Source: Chitinophaga deserti
GTDB lineage: Bacteria; Bacteroidota; Bacteroidia; Chitinophagales; Chitinophagaceae
NCBI RefSeq assembly: GCF_003149455.1
Contig: NZ_QFFK01000007.1
Location: 372,001-436,000 of the forward strand
Direction: 5' to 3'
DNA length: 64,000 nucleotides
Positions 43,748 to 53,900 of this stretch are shown one piece after another. The translations under genes and the position numbers were made by a program. Within the stretch, counting starts at the first letter, position 1, and every line of letters begins with the position of its first letter. A model generated the notes under the pieces. The model was not told where the DNA came from and did no database searches. It worked only from the letters and a program-made list of their open reading frames with translations.

Positions 43748-43780
43748 ATGATAGACAAGAGGAATCCCTGCCCGTGTTGA
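43748..43780 (+). other. Mini-ORF in the RHS-operon leader
   Basis: ATG at 43748 opens a ten-codon frame (MIDKRNPCPC) ending in TGA at 43780, within the untranslated leader between promoter and first gene. Whether it is translated is unknown. Confidence 0.2.
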
Positions 43781-43846
43781 CCCGGTGAGCTTGATTACAT
43801 TAGACAGTTATTCCCGACCCATTTTGACGACTTAAGGAACATCCTT

Positions 43847-46375
43847 ATGCCTGTACACCGACTGTTTGCAGCTTTATGCTGTCTCGGCATGGTTTCTATT
43901 GCGCGCGCGCAAAGTATTCCTGACCGGGTGCCCTATACCATGGATTCCATGGTGAATATTTTACGACCTCCTTTGCCGCTTGTCAGGCATGCCCTTGTGG
44001 ATTCTCTGAACCACCAGGCTACCCGTAAGCATGCCCTTAAGGAAAAAGCAGATGCATTCCAACGACAGGTGACTGGCGGAGGGAATCAGCTAATTCCACA
44101 GGTCCCGGCATTGCTGAAGGATTCCCTGCATCCCCAGATTCTTAACCGGGGAAGTATCCCTGGTAAAGGGAATATCCAGTTACCCTCCCGGGGCTTCAGT
44201 GATTTGAAAGACCCTGTCCGCAAGGAATTCCTTTCCTATATACACGCCAGTTCAGGTCCTGCTAAGTATGCCAAACTGCAGGAAGGCTTCGGCGCCCTGA
44301 AAGATTCTGCGCGTATGGAGCGCTTCTTCGACGAAAAGCTCCGCGGTTTCTACGCCCTCTTTAAAGATCATCCTGCCACGGATAAACTGAAGCTCCCCGG
44401 TAAACCGGAAAACAAACTCCAGAAAGCCGGTGCCCAAACTTCCTATGGTGATACTACCGGAAATGCTTCCGGCTGGTGGAGCAACGTAGAAGTACAGGAC
44501 CGCTTTGCCCTGGGATCTATCCCTGTCAATCTCCAGTATGCCAATGTTTCCGGTTATAACCGCTTTGATCATGACCTGTCGGGCGAAAACCTCGGGAATT
44601 TTAAGTTTGACCGGGAAGCATACCTGCAGAAGGTTTCCGCACATGTCCGGAAGAACTACGACCTGAAGAAGTATTTCCTGGACGACATCGATTTCAAATC
44701 ACAGCTGAAACAGTTTACAGATGCGCGCCTTAAATCCCTGTCGGAGAAAGGCGATAGTCTGCAGAAGCTGATCCGGCCGGAAGAGCTCATGTACCTTGAC
44801 AGTGTCCAGCTACGCAATCAGCTCTTTGCTAATGCGGCTGGCAGCTATTCCGATACGGCTTTGGAAAGTAAGCTGTCTAAACTGCTGGCCTTGCAAAAGG
44901 AGATAGGAGGTAGCCTGGATCCCAATTCCATGCTGAAAAACCAGTACCAGTTAAAATCCCGCATGGAACGCTATATGCAGGATCCGCTTTCCGCTGCGGA
45001 AATGGCTCCTGATCTGATTCCTATGTCTGGCCTGCAACGCCTTTTCCTGAAAATGAAAGAGCTGGCGGCAGGTAATATAGCAGCCAATGCCAGCAAAGGC
45101 ACCGTGTCCGACCTGTTTATGACTGGTGCGGCTGGCAGCATGTTAAACAAAAACAAAATGCTTATGCTGGGTGCCGGTAAAACACGCCAGGCACTGCCAT
45201 ACGATATTGGTCTGGATGGTATGCAGCAGGCACCTTCGCAAAGCCTGCAGTTCCTGCGGATGGGTAAAGGTGATATGGACAAGCCGCATCATCATGTATC
45301 TATGATCAATGCAAATGCCCGGAACGATAAGCGAATGCCCAATGTTCGCACACTGATGCAGAATACTTTTGTAGGCGCCTTATCTAACCGGCTTTCTCTG
45401 GGCGACTGGGGAGATGTGGATTTCGAGATATCCAAATCCAATACCAGTACCGGTGCCGGCGGGCCTGCCGGCGATCATGCCGCACAGTCCAAAGCTGCCA
45501 TCGCTAACTTCTTCGACGATTTCATCACCACCGTATCTACCGGACTGAAATATAATTCGGCATTGCCGGAGTATGGGCTTACCCAGGCAGTGTATTTCAA
45601 CTATTCGGGTATGGGATACAACAACCCCGGTAGTCCTTATTCCCGCCGTGGGTCTATGGCTTACGGGCTGCAGGTAAAGCGTTCCTGGCTCCGTAATAAA
45701 GCCAGCGTTCAGTTGAGGACTGATTTCCGTAATACCAGCCGCACTGCTCTGGCAGGCAGTCAATGGAAGAATCGTACCCTCGCGCTCGATGGCCGTTTAC
45801 GCATCTCCCGGCAGCTAACGCTTTCCGGACGCCTGCATCAGAGCAATATGATGTCTGATGGCAGCCATGGCCGACAGGAACAATACCTCAACCGCAAGGT
45901 GGCATTCAGTTCGCAGTGGAACGGTAAAGCGGGCGGACTGCGTTTCTTCAACCAGTCTTCCCTCGGCCTGCAGCAGATGCATTATATGACAGATGTTGCG
46001 CCCGTGAAGAGCCTGTTTGTGAATGCCTTCGTCAGCCACACTATTCCGGTGGGAGAGAAAATGATCACCGCCAACGTCTTTTACAACCGCGATATAAAGA
46101 ATGCCGCTGTGTATTCCAACCTGCTGACTGCCGATGCCGGCTACCAGTACCGGCTGGTAAAGTTCCTGCAATGCGGGAGCAGTCTTACCTTCCTCGATAA
46201 CAGGGGAGTGGTGCGGCAGGCAGGTATCCGCCAGCAGGTTAGCGCGCAATTACTGGGCCGCTGCCAGGTAAACCTGAGCATGGATGCGCGTAAAGACCTG
46301 ATGAACACGCCGCAGAACTACCTCTACGGGAACTTCCGCAGCGAATTATCCATTTTCTACATGTTGAACCAATAG
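43847..46375 (+). CDS. Large exported protein with C-terminal beta-barrel, RHS operon gene 1
   Basis: The 842-residue product has a signal peptide (cleavage near SIARA, residue 21). The first half is helical and charged, with repeated Asp-Ser and Leu-Lys patterns. From about residue 510 to the end it is beta-rich with alternating hydrophobic strands (ATVSTGLKYNSALPEY, KVAFSSQWNGKAGGLRFFNQ, VSAQLLGRCQVNLSMDARK), ending in LSIFYMLNQ. This looks like an outer-membrane barrel or porin preceded by a periplasmic helical part. AAGGA lies upstream of the ATG. As first gene of the six-gene RHS cluster it may form an outer-membrane conduit or anchor; that role is inference. Confidence 0.75.
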   Translation: MPVHRLFAALCCLGMVSIARAQSIPDRVPYTMDSMVNILRPPLPLVRHALVDSLNHQATRKHALKEKADAFQRQVTGGGNQLIPQVPALLKDSLHPQILNRGSIPGKGNIQLPSRGFSDLKDPVRKEFLSYIHASSGPAKYAKLQEGFGALKDSARMERFFDEKLRGFYALFKDHPATDKLKLPGKPENKLQKAGAQTSYGDTTGNASGWWSNVEVQDRFALGSIPVNLQYANVSGYNRFDHDLSGENLGNFKFDREAYLQKVSAHVRKNYDLKKYFLDDIDFKSQLKQFTDARLKSLSEKGDSLQKLIRPEELMYLDSVQLRNQLFANAAGSYSDTALESKLSKLLALQKEIGGSLDPNSMLKNQYQLKSRMERYMQDPLSAAEMAPDLIPMSGLQRLFLKMKELAAGNIAANASKGTVSDLFMTGAAGSMLNKNKMLMLGAGKTRQALPYDIGLDGMQQAPSQSLQFLRMGKGDMDKPHHHVSMINANARNDKRMPNVRTLMQNTFVGALSNRLSLGDWGDVDFEISKSNTSTGAGGPAGDHAAQSKAAIANFFDDFITTVSTGLKYNSALPEYGLTQAVYFNYSGMGYNNPGSPYSRRGSMAYGLQVKRSWLRNKASVQLRTDFRNTSRTALAGSQWKNRTLALDGRLRISRQLTLSGRLHQSNMMSDGSHGRQEQYLNRKVAFSSQWNGKAGGLRFFNQSSLGLQQMHYMTDVAPVKSLFVNAFVSHTIPVGEKMITANVFYNRDIKNAAVYSNLLTADAGYQYRLVKFLQCGSSLTFLDNRGVVRQAGIRQQVSAQLLGRCQVNLSMDARKDLMNTPQNYLYGNFRSELSIFYMLNQ

Positions 46376-46377
46376 CT

Positions 46378-47472
46378 ATGAAAAGATACCTGACGGTCTT
46401 ATTGCTCATGTGTACTGCCATGTTCGTCCGCGGACAGGTAACGGTCACCTTTGTGCCCGAAGTGCAGGGCAGGACCCTTGAGACAGTGATGGGAGCAAGA
46501 TTTATGAATGGCGGACAAAAGCAGCAATGCATCCTGCAAATCAGGATAACCTCGGCCGACGGGGGACTCATTGCCGAAACCGTTACCCCCGCTTTTGAAT
46601 TGCCTTCCGGTATGCAGATGATCCCACAGGGAGCGGCATACCGTTCCGCCTGGAAGTTCGGAAACAGCCGGCAGGCTGTGGTGGTGAAACAATCCCACCA
46701 GTTTCCGGAAGGAGAGTATGAATATTGCTTCACCTTATCGGAAGTAGCAGGCGGCCACGCCGGTGGTGTAATAGCAGAACAGTGCTTTAACCACATGCTG
46801 CAGCCTTTCAGTCCGCTGGAACTGACGGAACCCTACGACGGAGACCGTATCTGCGAAAAGCGCCCCACACTCATTTGGCAGCCTTTAATACCTGCATTGC
46901 CTGGTATGACCTACCGGTTGCTGCTGGTAGAAGTAAAAGAAGGGCAGGCCAGGACGGAAGCATTGCATTATAACATGCCCATCATCCGGCAGAACGGAAT
47001 CCCTTCTCCCATGTTACTTTATCCGCCCCTCAGCGCTGAGCTGGTTATGGGTAAGCGCTATGCATGGCAGGTATCTGCGGTGAAAGGGGAAACTTTGCTG
47101 GCGCGGAGCGAGGTGTGGGATTTTACGGTGAAATGTGAGGATAGTGTAGCGAAGCGGCCGGTGGACAGTTATCGTAACATAGATGATCTGGCAAAAGGTA
47201 ACTTCTATATAGCGGAAGGCAGAATTCTCTTTGCAGTAGAAAACTATCATAGTGCTCAGATACTCGATTATTCTATAGCCAGCATCTCCAAACCCAATGA
47301 GAAGTTACGGAAGTTTCCAAGGGTGCAACTGAATACCGGGCGGAACCTAATCCTCATAGATCTGGAATCTGTGAAGGGGATGACCGACGGGGATTATTAT
47401 ATCCTGTCTGTCCGCCTGCCTAATGGAGAAACAAAACAACTCCGATTCCTGTATAAAGCTGAAACCGAATAG
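46378..47472 (+). CDS. Exported beta-rich protein, RHS operon gene 2
   Basis: The 364-residue product has a signal peptide (MKRYLTVLLLMCTAMFVRG). Its middle resembles fibronectin-type or Ig-type folds: RPTLIWQPLIPALPGMTYRLLL and GKRYAWQVSAV are the Trp/Tyr strand patterns of such modules. No catalytic motif is seen. It starts 3 bases after the barrel gene's stop and ends 4 bases before the lipoprotein gene, so the three are surely co-translated. A scaffold or periplasmic partner of the barrel is the simplest reading. Confidence 0.75.
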   Translation: MKRYLTVLLLMCTAMFVRGQVTVTFVPEVQGRTLETVMGARFMNGGQKQQCILQIRITSADGGLIAETVTPAFELPSGMQMIPQGAAYRSAWKFGNSRQAVVVKQSHQFPEGEYEYCFTLSEVAGGHAGGVIAEQCFNHMLQPFSPLELTEPYDGDRICEKRPTLIWQPLIPALPGMTYRLLLVEVKEGQARTEALHYNMPIIRQNGIPSPMLLYPPLSAELVMGKRYAWQVSAVKGETLLARSEVWDFTVKCEDSVAKRPVDSYRNIDDLAKGNFYIAEGRILFAVENYHSAQILDYSIASISKPNEKLRKFPRVQLNTGRNLILIDLESVKGMTDGDYYILSVRLPNGETKQLRFLYKAETE

Positions 47473-47475
47473 ATT

Positions 47476-47967
47476 ATGCGTGTGATTTTGATGCTCCTCA
47501 CAGGAGCTGTGTTAATACTGGCCTGTAATACCAAACAGCAACGGGCGAAGCAGATGAAAGAATTGTCGCTGCTCGACGAAAAGGAAGCTTCCGGCTGGAA
47601 AATGAGGCTTCATTACCTGCCGTCAAAAAGCAGGGATACCAGTGATTGGAGTCTTGTTTTACGAATTGAGCATAGCAGTGGACTGCCGCAAAAGATGTTG
47701 AATGAACCAAAATTCAGCTACGGCATCGACAGTCTTTTCGAAGTCATTTCCCCGACAGACACACTTTCGCCATTTATGGCTATCCGTGTGGCTAACGGGC
47801 AAACAAATGGTGCTGAATACATGCTTACGTTCGACCGTAAAGCCCTCCGTGAGCAGGGCGCTATGCAATTGCGGTTCAGAGACTGGTTGTTTTCGCAACG
47901 TGATTTGTTTTTCCCCCTTAACCTGGCATCCATCCATCAACTTGATTCAATCTATACCCGGATATGA
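47476..47967 (+). CDS. Lipoprotein, RHS operon gene 3
   Basis: The 163-residue product begins MRVILMLLTGAVLILAC, a lipoprotein signal with lipobox LILAC, followed by NTKQQR. The mature part is a compact beta-rich domain (WKMRLHYLPSKSR, DWSLVLRIEHSSGLP, AIRVANGQTNGAEY). The family is not recognised. Its TGA overlaps the next gene's ATG (ATGA at 47964-47967), implying translational coupling to the 2457-residue surface protein. Confidence 0.75.
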   Translation: MRVILMLLTGAVLILACNTKQQRAKQMKELSLLDEKEASGWKMRLHYLPSKSRDTSDWSLVLRIEHSSGLPQKMLNEPKFSYGIDSLFEVISPTDTLSPFMAIRVANGQTNGAEYMLTFDRKALREQGAMQLRFRDWLFSQRDLFFPLNLASIHQLDSIYTRI

Positions 47968-50900
47968 TAAGAAGCGCTTCAACAAAGAAGAAAATCGCAG
48001 TTTTCTTTCTTGGACTTATGACCCTGGAAACCCTGATTCCCTTGCAGAGCCTTGCGCTGACAAGTGGTCCTGTTCAACCTGAAATGACCCAGTTTCAGCC
48101 GGCCGGCATGAGTGATATGGTAGATTTGTTTACAGGGGATTTTAAGTATAATATTCCGCTGATGGATGTGGATGGTTATCCCATTAATCTGAACTATTCA
48201 CAAGGAGTGAGTATGGAAGATGAAGCTTCCTGGGTTGGGTTAGGATGGAACCTTAATGTGGGATCAATTACCCGGCAGTTGCGGGGGATACCGGATGATC
48301 ATAATGGAGATCGGGTAAAATCTGTCAACCATATGAAAACCAAAGTCACCACAGGTGGGCGGTTTACAGGTCGTGTTGAGTTTACCGGATTTCAGGCCCT
48401 TAAGTTAGCAGGTTCTATAACTGCAGGTGTCTTTTATGATAACTATACCGGATGGGGTGGAGAAGTAGGCGCTGGCGGGAATGCAGGGCTTTCACTCACG
48501 GGTAAAAATGCCAACTCTACTACTTTGGGGCTAAATGCAGGGCTCAATTCGAATACTGCAAGTGGTGTGTCTACAACGTTAGGTGCTTCCATCTCAGTTT
48601 CTCAGAAGATGGAACAGAATGTAACACAGAGTATTGCTGGTAACTTATCACTCAGCTATAATACCCGGGAAGGGATGAAAGAACTCACGCTGGGAAGTAG
48701 TTATTCTTCTGGTAAATTAAGCCGTAATACAGGTACAGGAACGTATTCGTTGAATACTCCTGTTTTTTATCCTGCAGGTGAAGTGCCTTTCAAAAGCGCG
48801 AGCCGTACGTATTCTCTTGATTTGGGCCTTGCGGCCACGCTCTGGAATTTTGCAGTAGGAGGATCCGGCTATAAAACGGTTAGAGAAGTGGCTAAAAATA
48901 TCAACGAACAGCAGGCGTATGGCAGCCTGTATGGCCATAATGGTAAGAATAACGACAATGCGCTGATGGATTTTATGCGTGAGAAGGATAATATCATAGT
49001 GAAAGACATGAACCATATCGCACTGCCAATTGCCACGCCTGATATTTTCGCATTTAACAGTCATGCCGGTGGTGGTCAGTTTAAAGTATCTAGAGGGGGA
49101 ACTGGAGTTTTCTTCAATAACAGAAAAGTCGATGAAACGGAGAACTCAACACTGGGTGGTGATTTCGGATTTGGATATCTTTTTCATGGAGGTGTTTCGC
49201 TGTACGAACAGGATATAAATGACGTTTCACAAAAATGGAAGGAAGGAAGAGGAAATAACTGGTTGAATAAAGGTGATTATACATCCTTCACTAATGTGAA
49301 AGAGGAAGATGCCTATTTTAAAGCGATTGGTGAGCCTACGATGGAAGATCCCACCTTTGCTTCCCGAATTCAGGAAGAGGATCCTGTTTACATTCCTATT
49401 GTTAGAAATACTACAGCGCCAACACTGAAGCAGGTGGGTAAAACTGCAGTTCCACTCATCGGAAGCAACCGTTATGAAAAGGCTGGCCGGCAGCAGCGGA
49501 ATGAGGCTATCAGCTACCTTACGGCTTCTGAGGCAGCTTTTGGCGGAATGAACGAACAGATCATCAGTTATGCTGCCAATACGCTGGATGGCAACGGGAA
49601 TTTTACAGCACAACGGGCAGACCAGATCACGAAAACCGGAATTGACCGGATAGGAGGAAATAAGAAAAAGCATCATCTTTCAGAGATCACCATGACTGGG
49701 GAAGGTGGTAAAAGACTGGTATACGGAATACCCGTTTATAATAATTTGCAACGTGAATATTCATTTGCTATCAAACCCAAAACCTCATCACAGGGTACAG
49801 AAATGGACACTCGCACAGACAATCTTGTTTCATACGAAAGAAATGGGACGGCCATTATCCATAAATATCCCGGAACAAATGAGTTTTATTCTGAACAAAC
49901 GCAACCGGCATATGCATCGTCTTTTTTACTCACAGCTGTACTTTCGCCTGATTATGTTGATGTTACCGGAGATGGTATAACAGACGACGACAGAGGTACT
50001 GCAATAAAGTTCAACTATACCCGTCATGCGGCCAATTTCAGATGGAGGTCTCCTATTGAAGAAAATAAGGCAACTCTCAACAGAGGGCAGCTGGCAGACC
50101 CGGATGATGATAAAGGCAGTATTGTGTATGGTGAAAAAGAAATATGGTATCTGCACTCCATAGAGACTAAAACTAAAATCGCTTATTTTATCACTGGGGC
50201 GAGGAATGATGCTTTAGGTGTAGTAGATTTTCATGGGAAGTATGATAATACACAACAACAGCGCCAGTTGGTGCAAATCAGGCTTTACAGTAAAAGCGAC
50301 CTCACTACGCCGATAAAAACAGTGAAATTAGGTTATGACCAGTCTCTTTGTAAGGGAGTTCCCAATTATTTGAACGGTCCATCAGCCACGCAGGGTAAAC
50401 TAACACTCAAAAGCGTACACTTCGAACACGGTTTATCTACCCGTGGAAGTAAACATGCTTACACTTTTGATTACAATGAAGGAGCATTAAACGATAACAA
50501 GTATGCAGCGCTTGCATCTGACCGTTGGGGTACATATAAACCTGCCGTAACCACTACAGGTGAAATGCGTAATGATGAGTATCCGTATTCCACAAACACC
50601 AAGCCTGAAATGTGGCTGCTGAAAACGATCAATCTGCCAACAGGTGCCGCGATCGAAGTTAATTATGAATCGGATACCTATAATTATGTGCAAAACCGGC
50701 AGGCTATGGAAATGTCAGCATGGCCTACTATGCTCAGACAAAATGGTACAGTAACTACCAAGCTGGAGGAGATGACAAAAATGCGGTTTACACTTCCTAC
50801 AGGAGTTTCAGTCACCAATCTTGCAGATTTCCAGAATATAGTATTGGGTGGTAGTAAATATTTATACGGTAAAGTATTCTGCAATCTTACTGATGAACCT

Positions 50901-53900
50901 GCCAATAATGATACGGATAAATTCGACTGGGTACCCTGTTATGCGGAGGTGAAAAGCATCAGCGTAAATGGTGCTATCATAGATGCAGAATTCGTTAACC
51001 CTGTAGTGAGTGGCCGCGCAATCAATCCATTCCTGATGGCTGCCTGGCAGCGTATGCGTTTGGATTACCCCCGCTATGCATGGCCAGGATATAAGAACAA
51101 AATCCCAGATGAGGAATCGATGGATGCAGCAATGGGAGCCCTAAGTAATGCCATTAGTAATATCCGCGAACTTAAAGAGGATTTTAATGAAAGAGGATTG
51201 AGGCGCGGATTTGCATTTAATTATAAATCAGCCAAAAGCTTTGTTCGCTTAGGAGTTTTCTCCAAAAGTGTAGCGCCCGATGGTAAAAAAGGCGGTGGGG
51301 CCCGCGTTAGGTCGCTCGTAATGCGCGAAACCTGGGATGCAGGGCCGGAAGAGGTGAATACTCAATTATACACGTATACGACGAAGAATGACAATGGGGC
51401 AACAATTGGCTCCGGTGTAGCCAGTTATGAACCTTCGATTGGAGGTGACGAAAACTCATGGCGCCAGCCAGACCCATATACACAGGTTAACCGTAAGGCA
51501 CTCAATAATGAGTTTTACCTTGAAGAACCTTTTGGCGAAGCACTTTTCCCATCCCCAACTGTTGGATATCGGGAAGTAAAAGTGGAAAGCCGGTCGGGAA
51601 GAGATACTGATTTAAATGTAGTGAGCCAGACAGGTTATCTTCAATACGATTTTTATACCGCGAAAGAGTTTCCTACTGAAACTGAGAACACTCCCATCAG
51701 TGTTTATGAGCGGAAACCACCTGGTATCAGTTTCTTCTTTGGAGGTAGATCAATTTATGAAATGGTGATGTCTCAGGGTTATGTGATCCGGACGAATGAC
51801 ATGCATGGTAAACCAAGGGCGGAAAGAGTCTTCAACCAGAAAAAGGAGGAGATTTCAGCAACGGAGTACTACTACAACGCGGAAGAGCGCGGAGGTCATC
51901 AACGCCTTAAGAATGTAGTAGATGTGGTAGATTCTAAGGGTAATATCATTAAAGATCAGATTATTGGAAGGGAACTGGATTTGTTTGTGGATATGCGGGA
52001 AGGTGAAACCACAAATTCCGGTACCTCCTATCATGTAGGTGTTGATATGTTCCCCGTTTATATATGGATCATTCCTGCGCCACACTTTCCTATTAACGGA
52101 AACCTTGAATATCGCCTCTTCCGGTCATCTTCCGTAACGAAAACGGTGCACTACACTGGCATTCCTCAGCGTATCGTGAAGAAAACTGATGGAGCTTCTG
52201 TAACTACATATAATCTGTTATTCGATAAGGATACCGGGGTTCCTTTGGTAACTGCAACTGATAATGAATTTAATGATCCGGTTTATTCGGTGAACATCCC
52301 GGCATACTGGTATCGCACAAGAATGGGCAGGGCTTATGAAACTGCAAACATCCTTTATAAGAACCTGACAGTAGATGAACAGGGAAATATTGGTTCGAAT
52401 TACAAACCTTACCTGGTGGAAGGTGATGAGTTAACAGACGTTTCGAATGCCGACAGGGTGTTCTGGGTCATTAACAGTACCATCTCCAACGGAAGTGTAA
52501 AATCACTCAGGCTGGTTGACAGGTTTGGTACGTTAGTGAAAGGTGTTAACTCGAATTTTAAAGTAACAAGATCTGGATATCGCAACCAGGCATCGGAATC
52601 GATGGGGAGTATTTTGACACTCGAAAAGCCATTTACGGACTATCGGCTCAAAATGGACCTGAATACTGACTTTGCAGCTATGCGGGTGATTGATGTCAAA
52701 GCTACTTTATTCTCAGAGGAATGGGGACAACCGGCAGATTGTATCCCCCGTAGTTGCCCGCAAGGCTATGAACTGAATGCATCCGGAACGAAATGTATTG
52801 TAAGGGCAACCGTGCAAAACCAAGCCCTTAATCTAGATCCCTGTTATTTCCCCGGTACAGTTACATATTGTAGCTCGACTAAAATATATAACATATTCAA
52901 GGCCGAAACCCATAGTCTTTCTCATGGCTTCTGGACAGGTGGCGCCAGTTCTTCTCCAAGAGGCGGCAGATTGGGGGCATTAGCTGTATTTGCCCATGAA
53001 GGCACGCCATTTGGTGGACGTTGGTACCAGTTTGTAAAAGATATTTCAGTACCAAGGGCTGGTAATTATTACCTGGGATTTGCAGCGGATGATGAATTTA
53101 AGGTTACAATGAACGGTTCTGAGGTAATGAACAGGCAGACATACTATCCATCTAACCACGAATCATGGCACGTGATGCCTGTCACTTTGCAGCGAGGACT
53201 TAACAGGCTCGTTTTTGATTACAGAAGTAATGGAGGAGAACGAGGGGCTGCATTCGAATTGTATGATTGTGAAATAGATGATATCCTTAGCGGAGACGGT
53301 CAAAGGATCAATCCTATCTATGATTCCAGGAAGATGCTGCAGGATAATGATTACAATAGTTTCTTTATTAGTATGGAGGCTACTATTGAAAGAAGCCGAT
53401 ATGGTTGTAGTGGTGGAAGTATACCCAATGTTAGTGAACCAGTTCCATATTGCGAAAACGTTCCGATAGGGACATGTCCTTCTGGTTATACACAAAGCCC
53501 CGATGGTTTGAAGTGCATTCAAAACGCCACTCTTGATCAAACCGGGAATTTTAATATTAAGAGGGTATATGATATGCCATCCACCACTTCCACACTGCCG
53601 GCAATTATTCGCGACGTTAGTGGTAATAAAATAGGAGAGAACGGAAATTGTGTATTCAAATACACACCTTATGAACCAATGGCTGGCATACAAACATTTA
53701 CTGCGTCGCCAACCGCTATGGTTATGGCGGAGAGATGCGGGAGGCACGCGAATAACAGTATTTGGTTAAACGGTACTGTGCCTTCCGGAGGAAAGGCTGG
53801 TTTCCGGTCATGCTTTACTATTGATTCCCTGTCAGAATACTACGTTGGATATGGTAACCTGTCAGGTGTTCTGGAAGTACGAATAGACAACCAGTTGGTA

